Source: Myrica gale (Eukaryota > Streptophyta > Magnoliopsida > Fagales > Myricaceae). From it: 64,000 nucleotides of DNA. Numbering within the stretch: the first letter of the stretch is position 1; every line of letters begins with the position of its first letter. Below are positions 34,290 through 45,654 of this stretch, one piece after another. The stretch spans positions 18,959,001-19,023,000 of the forward strand of contig OZ005611.1 in NCBI GenBank assembly GCA_963930655.1, read 5' to 3'. The translations under genes were made by a program, and so were the position numbers. The notes beneath the pieces were generated by a model. It saw only the letters and a list, made by a program, of their open reading frames with translations, ran no database searches and had not been told where the DNA came from.

Positions 34290-35140
34290 CTAAAAGAAAA
34301 CTGGAGTTACTAGAAAAGTGAGTCTTGGAAACATTAAAGGAAACACATTGATTAAGAGAGAGAGAGAGAGGGGGGGGAGGGAAAGTGGGAGAGAACCAGT
34401 AATATACATCCATGGGGCGTGGGAAGAGGGGGGGGGGGTTTGCTTCTGCATGCCCCTTTCCAACTCATGTTTTAGTGTCTATGCCCTTACTACAGGCGTC
34501 TCTATTGACATTGATTCAGATAGATTGCTTCAAAGGAACAGCTTTCCTTCATTTGCTGTGAGTTGATTTTTCTGATGCCCATGAAAGTTTTACAATCTAC
34601 CATTTTGTTTTATGGCACACTGATTTTAGAGGATAAACAACTGCGCCTTGTGATATTCAAGGACCACAAGCAACAACTTTACCACTCTTCTTATGTACAA
34701 ACAACATCAGAATTGGAATGTATTGGAGGTTCAAACGATTTTGAGCACCAGATAACTATTTTTAAGGCAACTCTACTGTTCTGAACAGTGTTTTTTCTCA
34801 CCAGTTGAAGGACAAAAGCCCAAAATCACACTTGATCTGGTGACAATCTCAGTATTCTCGAAGAATGACAACTTACGCACGAGGTACTAAATAACATATC
34901 CTAGAAGAGGACTTTCCCAGCCTCATTGTCTATTCTGATACTAATGCGGGGAGCTGGCTGCATTGATATATTCTCAGGTTTTCTACAATCCAAACAACAT
35001 GACAGATATGCAATAGCAGCTTTTTTTTTGGGTGAATTGGTGAATAATATAAATTAAAAGGTCAAGATAAAATACTCAAATGGGACGGTTTACACAAAAG
35101 CATACAACATTGGATACACTGGGGGGGGAATCTGAATGGC
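34290..35140. other. Upstream of HSFA8-like exon 2 (intron or flank)
   Basis: The stretch has a GAGAGAGA/G-run tract (34349-34440) with two long G runs. A plus-strand frame (34563-34784) contains LRLVIFKDHKQQLYHSSYV and cannot be assigned. If exon 1 of the HSF exists further right, this is its intron. Confidence 0.4.
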
Positions 35141-35145
35141 CCAGA

Positions 35146-35620
35146 AATTATAGGGGCCCGCCTGACACCAAAAAAGACAGACTACAAGGCATTGGGGGAC
35201 CGAATAACAGCTAGAGTGAAGTGCTGAACCAGTAATCACTTGTCCTACGCTGGAAGACTCCAACTTGTCAGATATGTCCTTATTACTATTCAGACCAACT
35301 GGTCATCCATGTTTATGCTGCCTAAGAGTGTTATCAATGAAGCGGAGGGTATTCTAAGGCGGTTTCTATGGAAGGGAAGTATTCTTGGTTATGGAGCTGT
35401 TAAAGTCTCCTGGTCAGACGTATGCAAGCCGAAATCTGAGGGTGGGCTAGGCTTAGTGGTCCTGCAAGAATGGAACAAAGCGCTCCTTGCTAAACACTTT
35501 TGGAATTTATTTAATGATGTTAATCTTCATTGTGGACGAACTACATACTCATCTACTTGGTTAGAAAAAGAAGATTTTTTGTTTTCAATTACTTTGACAG
35601 AGCTGCAACAGTGATGGCTA
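35146..35620 (+). pseudogene. LINE (L1-type) reverse transcriptase C-terminal fragment
   Basis: The translation runs TPKKTDYKALGDRITARVKC, stop, TSNHLSYAGRLQLVRYVLI, then WSSMFMLPKSVINEAEGILRRFLWKG, KVSWSDVCKPKSEGGLGL and WNKALLAKHFWNLF. This is the highly typical region between the RT thumb and the zf-RVT domain of plant LINE ORF2. It is 5'-truncated, has an in-frame TGA and lacks the zinc-ribbon end, poly(A) tail and TSD. Confidence 0.88.
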
Positions 35621-35779
35621 CAAGGCTATGAAAATGACTTTCTGATATCACCATGAAATAGTCCGTCAAATTGGGTTCATGTAGGTATTCATAACATAGA
35701 TTCTTTAATAGGAGTATTATTACAGTTCTTAAGTAGTATCATGACCAGATGAAGGCGTTAAGGAGCATTTATGGAGGAT

Positions 35780-35970
35780 AATAACCACGTGAGTTGCGGA
35801 TAATAAAAGATGAGTACATATCGAATACAAGGTAAAATTTTCTATATATAAAGAAAATACGAAGCATAATACGAAATATATTCTCATATAAATTCGAAAC
35901 CCAATATCTTGATAACGATAATATCATATCAAATCTTATAGATTGATTATGATATTAACTCTAACAGCTA
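35780..35970 (-). repeat. LTR fragment
   Basis: On the minus strand it begins TGTTAGAGTTAATATC and contains GATTTGATATGATATTATCG, similar to the LTR at 23333-23679. No adjoining internal region is seen. Confidence 0.5.
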
Positions 35971-37420
35971 CGTGATAATTTGATGAGACCAACAACAGAC
36001 CTATATTCTGAAATTGGCCTATTGAATACTTAGCTTAGATTTCACAACGCTAGGACTGATAGTCATGTCTAACCAGGAGCATTCACTAAACAGGAATGTA
36101 GAAAACTCTTGGTAGTATTTGATGGCACCACTGCAGTCTGCAAACAATGAGGCACAACAGTCAATACAACAGCTTTTTGGAGCCCAATAAAATTAGCTTG
36201 CTTTAATTGGAAGGATTCCGACACCGTGACATATATGGTTATGGAACTAAGTTAGGCCCAAGAGAGGCAAGCAAGACCGAGTCCTAGACAAAGCTTGGCT
36301 CAAAAAAGAATATTACTTCGAAATTATGACTAATAAAACACTAGTTTCCTTGGAAATTAGCAAAGATAATCAATCACGCATAATTTCCTGAAAAAAAAAG
36401 GGAAGGCTCTCTAACCAAACACACCTGTTAAATCCAACTGAAATAAATACCAAATCTCTCTCCCCTAATTAAATCGTACATGGTGCAAAGCTCATGCAAT
36501 CTGTACCGTACAGTATAACTGCTTTAAAAGGTGTCATTTAGTCTGATCCACTAAGACTTTAATGCTTCCTCCTACCAATCAGAGTGCCACACCCTATGTA
36601 CCATAGATATGATGTTGTCATTTATTCTGTTACAACCAAATACCCTAATGCAAACACAACATTGTTGACATCTGTGCTATCTAGTTACCTTTCCCCAACA
36701 TAAGTTTCAATAGGCAAACAAAGCATCGTAATCAGCAAACACGGAGCTTGATGACGTCCCACCTAAGAAAAACAAAGTCTCCACAGTAACTCATCCTTCA
36801 AAAGATCATCGTCGATCGATTTTCAAGTCTAATCTCTATTTGGCAACCAATAGATTACCTTCCATTTTAAAATCCTTTGTCAGAAGCACAAAGGGAGAAA
36901 TGATAGGATAGCACAGAATCTACACTATTTTCCTTAAAAGCACAAGAGACCACTTCACCCACCCCCATTTGATCTTTCTTCCTATCCCTCATCAAATTGG
37001 GAATGAACAATGTACAATTACCGGATAGAAAATATCTACTCAACCAAATAAGTGACTTAGTCCAAAAAGTTTCCCTCCCCCCATTGCATACACAGAGGCA
37101 TGAGTTCGACAGTAAGAAAGAGATAAAATCATTAAAAAGGCATTAGTTCTTTAAATCCAAGCTCCTAAAATAGAAACTTCATTTCGGGAAAGCATTTATT
37201 AGTTAAATATGGGAATTGAAAATTCTACGATTACCTTGAGAGACTGTTAGTGACAAAAATTTATTTAATCTCAATACATGGTCTACTAAATTCACTTTAG
37301 CCTAGCACGTTCAACATCTCCGTTTGTTTTAGACAATTCTGATGCAGGCCCACTTCCAAAACCAACGAGGGATTGCCATGTATTGAGATCTTTTCACGTA
37401 TAAGGCAACCCCGAGGCAAA
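35971..37420. other. Intergenic, no feature recognised
   Basis: The stretch is AT-rich, has no significant open frame on either strand and shows no clear terminal motif. Confidence 0.45.
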
Positions 37421-37575
37421 CGCTACTAAAAAAATTGGGTCTATAGCGGCGGTCATGCCGACCGCTGCTATAGACCCCACATTCAGCGGCGTTTGCGTCT
37501 GCAAACGCCGCTGAAAATTAACCTATAGCAGCGGTTGTATGTTGACCGCCGCTATAGGTATAAGATCAATTTTTT
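37421..37575. mobile_element. CACTA-like terminus with three consecutive hairpins
   Basis: The edge GCTACTAAAAAAATTGGGTC resembles a CACTA end of the form CACTACAAAAAAATTGGG. Inside are three palindromes: 37440-37474 (TCTATAGCGGCGGTC / GACCGCTGCTATAGA), 37484-37513 (CAGCGGCGTTTGC / GCAAACGCCGCTG, a perfect 13-bp stem) and 37522-37558 (CCTATAGCAGCGGT / ACCGCCGCTATAGG). TATAGC-GCGG repeats are typical subterminal repeats. The opposite end is not seen. Confidence 0.55.
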
Positions 37576-38269
37576 TTTTTAATTAGTTGTAATTTTTTAG
37601 TGTTTATAATTATGTTAAATATTATTGTATTTATGTTAATATATAATTTAGTTTGTCTTGTATGTGAAAAATTTTAATTTAAAGACATACTTAATCAAAT
37701 ATGAAGTTAGAGAGAGTGTTGTGAACTATGAAATAATGAAGTTTGTCATGTATTTGAAAAATTTTAATCTAAGGGACCTACTTAATGAAATATATATAAT
37801 ATAATTTAGTCATTAGGTAGATACATATATATAAAGTACTTAGGTTAATTAGCACATATTAATTATATAATAAAATATGTGTCAAATATAACAAATCATA
37901 CAAAATATAATTTACTAAAATAATACGTGTCAAATTCCCCCTCCCCCTCCCCCTTTCTTTAAAACTTCCCCCGCGCGCTCTAAAACGCCAAAATTCCCCT
38001 CCACTATTTATGCTGATCTTCATGCTTTTATGAATTCATCAACTGAGGATGTTGTAAAGGCTACAGAGGCGCATATGGAACCTGATAGAACTCTTCGACA
38101 TTATGTAATGAAATGGACATATTGGTTCTTCACGACTTCGATGAAATGGCTGAAGAAGTTTGAGATTGAGTATCCTCCTCCTATCAAAAAAAAAATCCAA
38201 ACTTTTTACCTCCACTACATAGACTCCTACCTAAATAGCCAACTGCTCTTGTCCTCCCCTTATCCTACC

Positions 38270-39396
38270 TATTTTTGATGATGCCAAAGGGGGAGAAATT
38301 AGAAGCATTATGGGGAGAAGTTTATTAGTATAATGTTGACTTCCCAGCTCTTAAAGAGAATATTTCATTTTGATGATTGACTGATCACTTGAATTGTCTT
38401 ATATATGCATATCTCTAATATTTATCTATCTTCAATTGATCATTTGGTTATGCTCACATCTGTTGATTATCTCATTAGTATCTATAACGATTTGAGAAGT
38501 GCTTATCTTTTTGCACTTCATTGAGGAAAAGTGAGACTTGCTTCAAAGGTAGTATTCCTAACTTTCTATTGGAATTAATATGAAGTCTTGTGTTCTGATG
38601 GTATATTGGAAGTTTGGGAAGTTTGGAGGAAGCCTATAGAAGTGTTTTTTGCTTGTTTTTAAATTTTGGGAAACCTCTATTTACAAAGGAAACTCTTGCA
38701 AAATTTTTGTAAAATCCTAAAGTCCTTTTTGCTAAAAATATCTTGAAAAACTCCTGCTTATTCTCAGGGGGAGCTTTTCTATTTGTTAGCAAATTGTTGT
38801 TTTTAACATGGTTTTGTCATCATCAAAAAATGGGAGATTGTTAGCCCAAGGTTGTTTTGCAAACAATCAATAAATGGTTTTGATGATAACAAAATATTCT
38901 AAGTTTGAAAGACTTTTAGATTTTACAATGTCAATCCACAATTTCCAATTTGTATTTTAAAAAGGATTGAGGTTATCTCTCGTAAATATTTATAAAGTGC
39001 ACTTGAACACCATTACATAAGTTGATAAGATCAATTTTTCATATTGTAGGTGTATAAAGAAGTTTTGGAATGGATTAAACACTTTGAAGTTGCTGAAAAA
39101 CACTCAAGCACTTATAAGTGTCGACACATTGAGTGATGGTGTCGACACATTGCACTACTACCCGAGAGTTTGCATTTTCTAGGATTCAAAGTGATTTTTG
39201 GCTAAATGTTGGACGTGTCAACACATTGGAGTATAGTGTCGACACATTGGAGCATAGTGTCGACACATTAAACTAACACCCGAGAGTTTGCATTTTCTGG
39301 CCTTCAAAACGATTTTTTTGACTAAGTGTTGGAAGTGTCGACACATTAGACCATAGTGTCGACACATTGAACTAACACCCGAGAGTTTTCATTTCA
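38270..39396 (+). mobile_element. 3' end of an LTR retrotransposon: purine tract plus LTR
   Basis: A purine tract (AAAAAATGGGAGAT, 38825-38838) precedes TGTTAGCCCAAGG at 38839, which I take as the LTR start. The body contains repeated GTGTCGACACATT (six or more copies between 39117 and 39369) and ACCCGAGAGTTT(G/T)CATTT (three copies, spacing about 100 bp). GATGCCAAAGGGGGAGAAAT at 38282 is also typical of LTR-element 3' regions. The right border is set near 39396 because hAT transposase coding begins there. No pol is visible upstream. Confidence 0.55.
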
Positions 39397-40970
39397 GGAC
39401 CAAGTTCTGTGATAGTAGAGTTTGTCACACCACTGATGCTTGGACTTTGATCCAAAATTTGAGTTATATGGTTGTCACTGCCCATTGGATTGACAAGGAG
39501 TGGAAATTGCAGAAAAGGGTGATTAGCTTTCGTTTGATTGATAATCACAAAGGAGACACAATTGGGGAACAAGTGGAGGAGTCTTTGCATGATTGGAGAA
39601 TTGAGAAGATTATGACCATCATAGTTGATAACGCGTCTTCAAATGTTAGAGTTATTGGTTGCGTGAAGAGGCATCTACGAAGTAATGTGTTGAATGGTCT
39701 TTACATTCACATGAGATTTGCGGCGCATATTATGAATCTTGTGGTTGGTGATGGGTTGAAGATAAATGATGATGCAATTACAAGAGTTAGTAATGCAATT
39801 AGGTATGTATTTTTTATTTTATTTTTTAGTACTATACATAATTCGTTTGTTAGAAATTCGTTATTTCTTACAGTTGTTTTTTTGTTAAATGCAATTAGGT
39901 ATGTGTGGTCTTCTCCTGCAAGGCTTATCAAGTTTAAACAATGTGTTGAGAAGGAGAGGATTGAATATTCCAAGAGTCTGTGCCTTGATGTCTCAACTCG
40001 TTGGAACTCTACTTTTATGATGTTGGATGTTGCTGAGAAGTATGAGTTTGCTTTTGATAGAATGTAGAGTGTTGATGTTGATTATCTTCCCCATTTTACT
40101 GAAGGTGAGTGTGGGAAGAGAAATTTGGGACCACCAACAAAAGAGGACTGGAAAAAAATAAGGGTATTTTGCAAGTTTTTTGAACTCTTTTATGATGCTA
40201 CTGTGCAACTTTCTAGTTCCTTGTATGTTACTTCGAATTCCTATTTCCATGGACTCTATGGGGTGCATTCTCATTTGTGTCGTTATTCACAAAGTACGGA
40301 CCAAAGATTGAAAGACATGGCTGCTTTTATGATGGTTAAATACCAAAAATATTGAGGGAGGAATTACAGGTTAAATCTGTTGATATTTATTGTTAATGTG
40401 ATTGATCCAAGGTCTAAGTTACAAGTAATGAGGCAAATGGTGATGTTGATGTACGGTGGAATAGAGGGAGAGAAGTTGGTTGCCAGTATAACCGATTTGT
40501 TTTGTGCATTGTTTGATGAATATGTGTTGGGATTACCTTAGGCTCAAGTGCATTCAACTACTAGTAGTGTGTCTCCTCCTCCAGTGGTTGATGTTTCTGC
40601 CAGCAAGCGAACTTTATTTGGGGATTATTGGAGCACGACTGTATCGTTTGGAACATATTCATTAACTCTCAGTGCAAACTTAGAAATTGATCGGTATTTG
40701 GCTGATCCACTTGTTGCTCCAGACAAGAATTTTGATGTATTGAAATGGTGGAGAGATAATGATTTACGATATCCTGTCATTGCTAAGTTTTTACGGGATG
40801 TATTATTTATCTCTATTTCCACTGCGTCTTCAGAGTCTGCTTTCAGTACGGGGGGGCGTGTACTTGATCCATTTCGGAGTTCATTAGCTCCAACGACTGT
40901 AGAGGCCCTCGTTTGCACCTGAGATTGGTTGAGGTGTACGGATGAAAAAGAATCAATTAACATCAAATAA
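39397..40970 (+). pseudogene. hAT transposase (RICESLEEPER/DAYSLEEPER-like) pseudogene
   Basis: The frame begins inside the transposase core (CHTTDAWTLIQNLSYMVVTAHWID). It continues through WKLQKRVISF, IGEQVEESLHDW, ITVDNA-type IIVDNASSN, MRFAAHIMNLVVGDGLK, LDVSTRWNSTFMMLDVAEKY and GPPTKEDWKKI, and ends with the C-terminal dimerisation domain LKWWRDNDLRYPVIAKFLRDVLFISISTASSESAFSTGGRVLDPFRSSL. In-frame stops lie after FDRM, after KYQKY, after LGLP and within the last 20 residues. The N-terminal BED zinc finger is missing, cut off by the LTR at 38839-39396. The domesticated relatives are full length, so this copy is dead. Confidence 0.9.
39803..39898 (+). other. Possible intron made by tandem duplication inside the hAT pseudogene
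   Basis: AATGCAATTAGGTATGT occurs at 39792-39808 and 39888-39904, exactly 96 bp apart. Removal of 39803-39898 (GTATGT...TTAG) restores the family sequence NAIRYVW without a scar. The insert is AT-rich, in frame and has a T-rich stretch before the acceptor. Confidence 0.55.
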
Positions 40971-43730
40971 ACTTTGAATTGCATTGAGAGTTATGACATG
41001 GATTCTGGTAAATAAAATATGCTTGTAATTTCAATTCTCTTTTTTTATTTTCTCTATACTTTACTTTTTTTTAACATGTATTGACATTTAAACTTGCAGA
41101 AATGACAAACAATAGCACAACAACAAGCGAACTTAGGATATCAACTACCAGCAAGCGAACTTAGTTTCTTAATGTATTTGTTTGAGCGTGTTTGAGACAT
41201 TTGTATTTTTAACTTGTGATGTTTAATTTTGTAAGATATTTGCAACTAATTTATTATCTTAAGTCTTACAATAAAAATCATTCATTTTTTACGTTAATTT
41301 TACAATTCAATAATCATATTGCAAATAAATACCAGTGATTAAACGTTCCTACTCTCGTGGAGCTGTAGTATAATCTCTCTTTTTTTAGTGGGTAGCTATG
41401 ACTCAATTTGGACATTATGCGGTAGTTGAAAGTTTATATATATACCGTCATGTTTAGGGGTATATGATGGTCTCCCCTCCCACCCTTTAATTTTTATTCT
41501 TTTAACATTTTATAATGCATTTTATTAATGGCGTGTGTCACAGTCACAGATGTTTTCTTCACATCTTCCGACACTGAAAACGATGGATGAATGATAGTAA
41601 CAAGGATGTGCATTGAAATAGATGGAATAAGAATGATTTTAGTCTGGTTCTGATTTCGGTATCCAATGCAAAATTTAGTTTCGATAAATATCGAAATTTT
41701 CGAAATTGGAATTTAGAATTCTTTTTTCCATACTTTTTTATCAGCTTTATTTGGGGCCGAAATTTTGGTCAACTCTTTTTTGTTATACAAAGTAAATTAA
41801 CGATAAGTAAATATTTATCCAAAATCTACAATAAAATATTGATCCAATTTCCGACAAAATTAAAATCCTGTTTCGATTTGAACCCTAATTTTTTTTTTTA
41901 AAAAAAAATAACGAAACCGAAAATTTCGATTTCGATTCAAAGAGTTGCCTAAAAAGCATTCCGATTCCAAATTTCAGTCTTGCCGAAATATTTGCCAACT
42001 CCTACGTATGAGTAATTAGGTAGATAGATAACTATCCAATTAATTGTGTGATCGTCATGGGTTTCATAAATATTTACATTAAGACGCCACAGTTCCACTT
42101 ACAATCTATAGCGGTTAGTCCATTCCCTTTTCTATTTGTTGTTTTTTATTTCTGAGTTGTCAGATTCAACTCTCATTTGTGTTAACGAGTGCGAGCAACT
42201 TTAATTTATATCTCAATATTTTATTTTTAAGGTATTGTAGTACTCAGTCACTACTCATCATCTTACTAGATAACTCCGTCGATTTGCACTCTTTGTTTAA
42301 ACTCACCATCAATTTAAACAGCAAGTGACATGTGCCGGACACTTGAAGTGCTTGCCATTTACATTATTGTCTTACCCTGACTTTCAAACAACAAAATGAC
42401 TGTTTTGTTGGGCTGATTCAATGATAATAATGAGCTAAATTTAATCTGCTTGACCTCAACTCCTCAAACACGAATGGCGCATGACCTGCGAGCAGAAATA
42501 TCCCAACTGTTCTGTTTCTTGCCCTAACCCACGTGCATTCGCTCACTCTCCTTGATTACCATACGTGACCTGCCGAAATTGCATTCGGTGTTCTTTGAGG
42601 CTTAGATTCTTCATTGCTGCAGAACTGCGCTCACGCTGGGAAGGAGCAAATAGGCAAGAACTGGTTTCTGCAGGTAACAGAGGTATGCTTAATAGACAAT
42701 TAATGTTGCTATGGACTCTATAAATTTGTCTCCTCTTTTACTCCATTTCTGTAGATATAGCTAGATCCTAACTACTAACTTTGAAATACTTATAATCAAT
42801 ATTTAACAATGGTTTCAAATAGGTGCAAATTAACTCCTGGGACATGTTCGTTCTGATGAAATTTTTAGGATTTGAGGTGTTTTGAGAATTTTTATGTGAT
42901 GTTAGAGTTGTATTGATCTTTGCGTAGAAGTTGTTAAGGTGTAATAAAAGTAATGATGATTTTTAAGGTTGTTGGTAGATAATTTTTATTGGGATGAGTG
43001 AGGAGGATAAAATGTAAAATAATATTGTTTATTTATAATATTTATTATAATTTTGATTTTCTTTTTTCTTTTTATTATAATCTAAATATTTGAAAGTATT
43101 TAAAAAACAGAAGAAGAAAAAGACAAATTATTAATGCGGTTAAAAAAAAGAAGAAGAGAAGAAGCATGATTCACGCTACTGAGACGCAAAAAAAAGGAAG
43201 AGAAGAAGCGTGATTCACGCTACTGACAAGCTACAGGTATGGCAGGGACATGCTTTGACCAGCTAAAGCCTTGCAGGGGCAAAAGCGGCTGTTAGATGTG
43301 GTCAGACAATATGACCATATTGCCCTTAACTAAGCATCAACAATGATACATCAAGAACAGTTTTTTCGTCCATTCAGCTTTTCCGAGTATTAATGCACTG
43401 AACGTTCGGGCCACATGTTTTTAATAACCCCATTTTACCTTTCCATTTTTATGTTCTTCACGTTTTACTGGAGGATACCTTGATCATTTAACATCAATTT
43501 GTCCAGGACAAAATTGGAAATTTTAGGCTGAATCCTTAGATCCACCAATGTTTGCCGAACATTTGTATGGAAACGAACATGACCATGGTTTCCCAATTGG
43601 TCTGACTTCGTGGTGTGAGCTGCCCATATGTTCTCGGGTAACCGCACTGAAAGAATTTTTGTTATTGGTAACAAAAGAGATTATTTCTAAAAGCTATAAT
43701 TTTATCACCAAAGATTTTGGATTAAAAAAA
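40971..43730. other. Intergenic, no gene recognised
   Basis: The stretch is AT-rich. TTTCGAAAT-type strings cluster at 41690-41990. At 43155-43226 a 46-bp unit with GATTCACGCTACTGA is duplicated. A more GC-balanced segment at 42480-42690, ending CTGCAG|GTAAC, could be an untranslated exon, but nothing supports that further. Confidence 0.4.
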
Positions 43731-43734
43731 TAAT

Positions 43735-44510
43735 CTAAAATTAAAAAATGACTCGTAATAGTACTAAAATTAATTTAAAAAAATGACACATGGAAATTGA
43801 CACATGTCAGAAAATAAAAAATAAATCTAAAATAAATAAAAAATATAATTTATTTTATTTTATTTTTTAAAAGGAAAAAGGGGAAGGATCAGAGACCTCC
43901 GATCCTTTCTCGTTGGAAGCCCCCTCCACCGGCTGTCGGGAGAGTCTGACGGAGGAGGAACTCCTCCTCCACCCTGGGCGGTGCTCTGGTGCGGAAGGGG
44001 GAGAATCCCCAGCCACCCCAGAGCCGGGGTGGAGGAGGGCCTCCGCTGGCCTCGCTGTTGCGGGATGGGGGAGGACCCCCAGCCACCCCAGAGCCGGGGT
44101 AGAGGAGGTAATCCCTCCTCCCCCTGCTGGCCGCCCAGTTTTGGCCGGTCAGACTCGCCCAATGGCCGGTAGAGGGGGGCCTCCAATGGGAAAGGATCGG
44201 AGGTCTCCTGTCCTTCCCCTTTTTAAAAAAAATAAAATAAAATTAATTCTATATTTTTTTATTTTTTAAAATATTTTTATTTGTTATTTACTGACACATG
44301 TCACATTGCGATTGGGCTGTTTTTTTTAATTGAGCTGTCAATTTCGACGTGTAAGCCGTTAGCCACGTCTGCATTTTCTTCTACTAGGTTGATGGCAAGA
44401 TCTATTTGGGAATGAGTCCAAACCCCATGGATAGTTTTGGGGAAAATTGAACCCTGAGGACCAAACTGGAAAAAGGTCAAACCTCAGGGACATACGATTA
44501 ATTTAGCCTA
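43735..44510. mobile_element. Foldback-type element, copy 1
   Basis: The arms around 43861-43910 and 44188-44235 are inverted copies: AAAAGGGGAAGGATC(A/C)... with ACCTCCGATCCTTTC on one side and GAAAGGATCGGAGGT on the other. The arms continue outward through AT-rich DNA to GACACATGTCA (43799 and 44291). The GC-rich core contains a 71-bp tandem duplication (CCAGCCACCCCAGAGCCGGGGT at about 44009 and 44080). The right side continues GTTGATGGCAAGATCTATTTGG ... GATTAATTTAGCC, as in copy 2 at 52487-53017. No transposase is encoded; the Pro/Gly-rich frames are incidental. Confidence 0.7.
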
Positions 44511-45330
44511 AAATAAAATTGCACGCAACGTACTCCTCGATATAGTGAAAAAAGCGGTTGTTTTCGGTTATGGCTTCTGATAGGAGTTTGTTCATTTTTA
44601 AAATCTATAGATATCTTCTGGACGTTCCAGGACCGTTCGAACTGCTATTGTTGCACGTGGCTCAATCTAATTCGTTCGCATTAAATTTCAAATCTTGCAC
44701 TATTATTTTTTCTTTGAGAAACTTCTATCGTCCACCATCTAGACGTCACACATAAGGGGACAACATTCTAACGATGTAGAAACTCAGATCTATTGCTCTT
44801 AGTGGCGTATAAACGTTCATTTGCCTCACCACCATGACCTCGACCCTCCGATATTCCACCTGATCTCTCCACTTCAGTGACTCATCCAAACCGTTTGGGA
44901 GAAGCCCAGATCTACCCTCCAGGTACTTTGTGCACGTTTGTGGGCTTTTGGTGCTGGTTGGAAGGAATGAAGCGAGCTACTATTGTCAGTTGTGGTGTGG
45001 GTTGTGATTTGGTGGTTAGAAGATAAATTTTGACTTGTTGTCGTGATTGTGATTTGGTGGTTAGAGGATAAATTTTGGCTTGTTGTCGTTAGTTGTATTT
45101 TTATTGTCAACAATTTTTTTTTGTATACGACCTTTTTGTTCATATCAATAAAATTTGGATTCACCATACTGGTTGTTAATTGTGTTTCTTGAGCATATTT
45201 TTTTAAGATCCATCTTTCTATGAGAATTTTTTGGTATCATAATAGGGTTACTTGATATGAAAAAAAAATCGACCGAAGATTAAAAAAATAACAATCGGGG
45301 GAGCTGAAAATGGATAAGGGCGACAAGTGA
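44511..45330. other. Intergenic with a short tandem repeat
   Basis: Near 45003-45100 a ~50-bp unit GTGATTTGGTGGTTAGA(A/G)GATAAATTTTG(A/G)CTTG is repeated twice. The minus-strand frame over it (44874-45167) translates the repeat as QNLSSNHQIT and is not a credible gene. Confidence 0.5.
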
Positions 45331-45654
45331 GGATGTTCTTGGGAAGCCGCTAATTTCAGAATGAATAGCTACGAAAATGGCACAGTAGCTAATTTCGGAA
45401 TGAATAGCGATGAAAATGGCATCAAAGAGAGAGACTAAGGGGGTGAGATTGTTCTCTGACGACTTTGAATGAAGTCGCTAATTATGGAATTAATTGCGAC
45501 GGGAGAAAAAATTGTTGCTGCATATGTGTAGTGACGCAGTATTTACAACGGAGCTTCCATGTTTGTATTTTAGTAGCTAGTTTGTTGTCGCGACGATTTT
45601 TCTCCTTTTAGCGACAATTGAAGCTTGCCGGTTTAGAGCAAAATTCTTGTAGTG
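45331..45654. mobile_element. CACTA-type terminus with subterminal repeats
   Basis: The stretch ends TTCTTGTAGTG (45644-45654), the exact complement of the consensus CACTACAAGAA end. Upstream are repeated GCTAATTTC(A/G)GAATGAATAGC (two copies), GTCGCTAATT and GCGAC strings. A matching left end was not found. Confidence 0.6.

Noticed and set aside
34563-34784. 73-residue ORF containing LRLVIFKDHKQQLYHSSYV
   Set aside because: It looks protein-like but I cannot assign it to a family and no splice context supports it; not annotated as a gene.
38030-38278. 82-residue ORF (MNSSTEDVVKATEAHMEPDRTL)
   Set aside because: Possibly retroelement-derived, but no domain is recognisable and it lies before an LTR-type 3' region; too weak to call a gene.
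43860-44269. Pro/Gly/Arg-rich ORFs on both strands
   Set aside because: They are translations of the GC-rich inverted-repeat core of a foldback element; both strands are open for compositional reasons.
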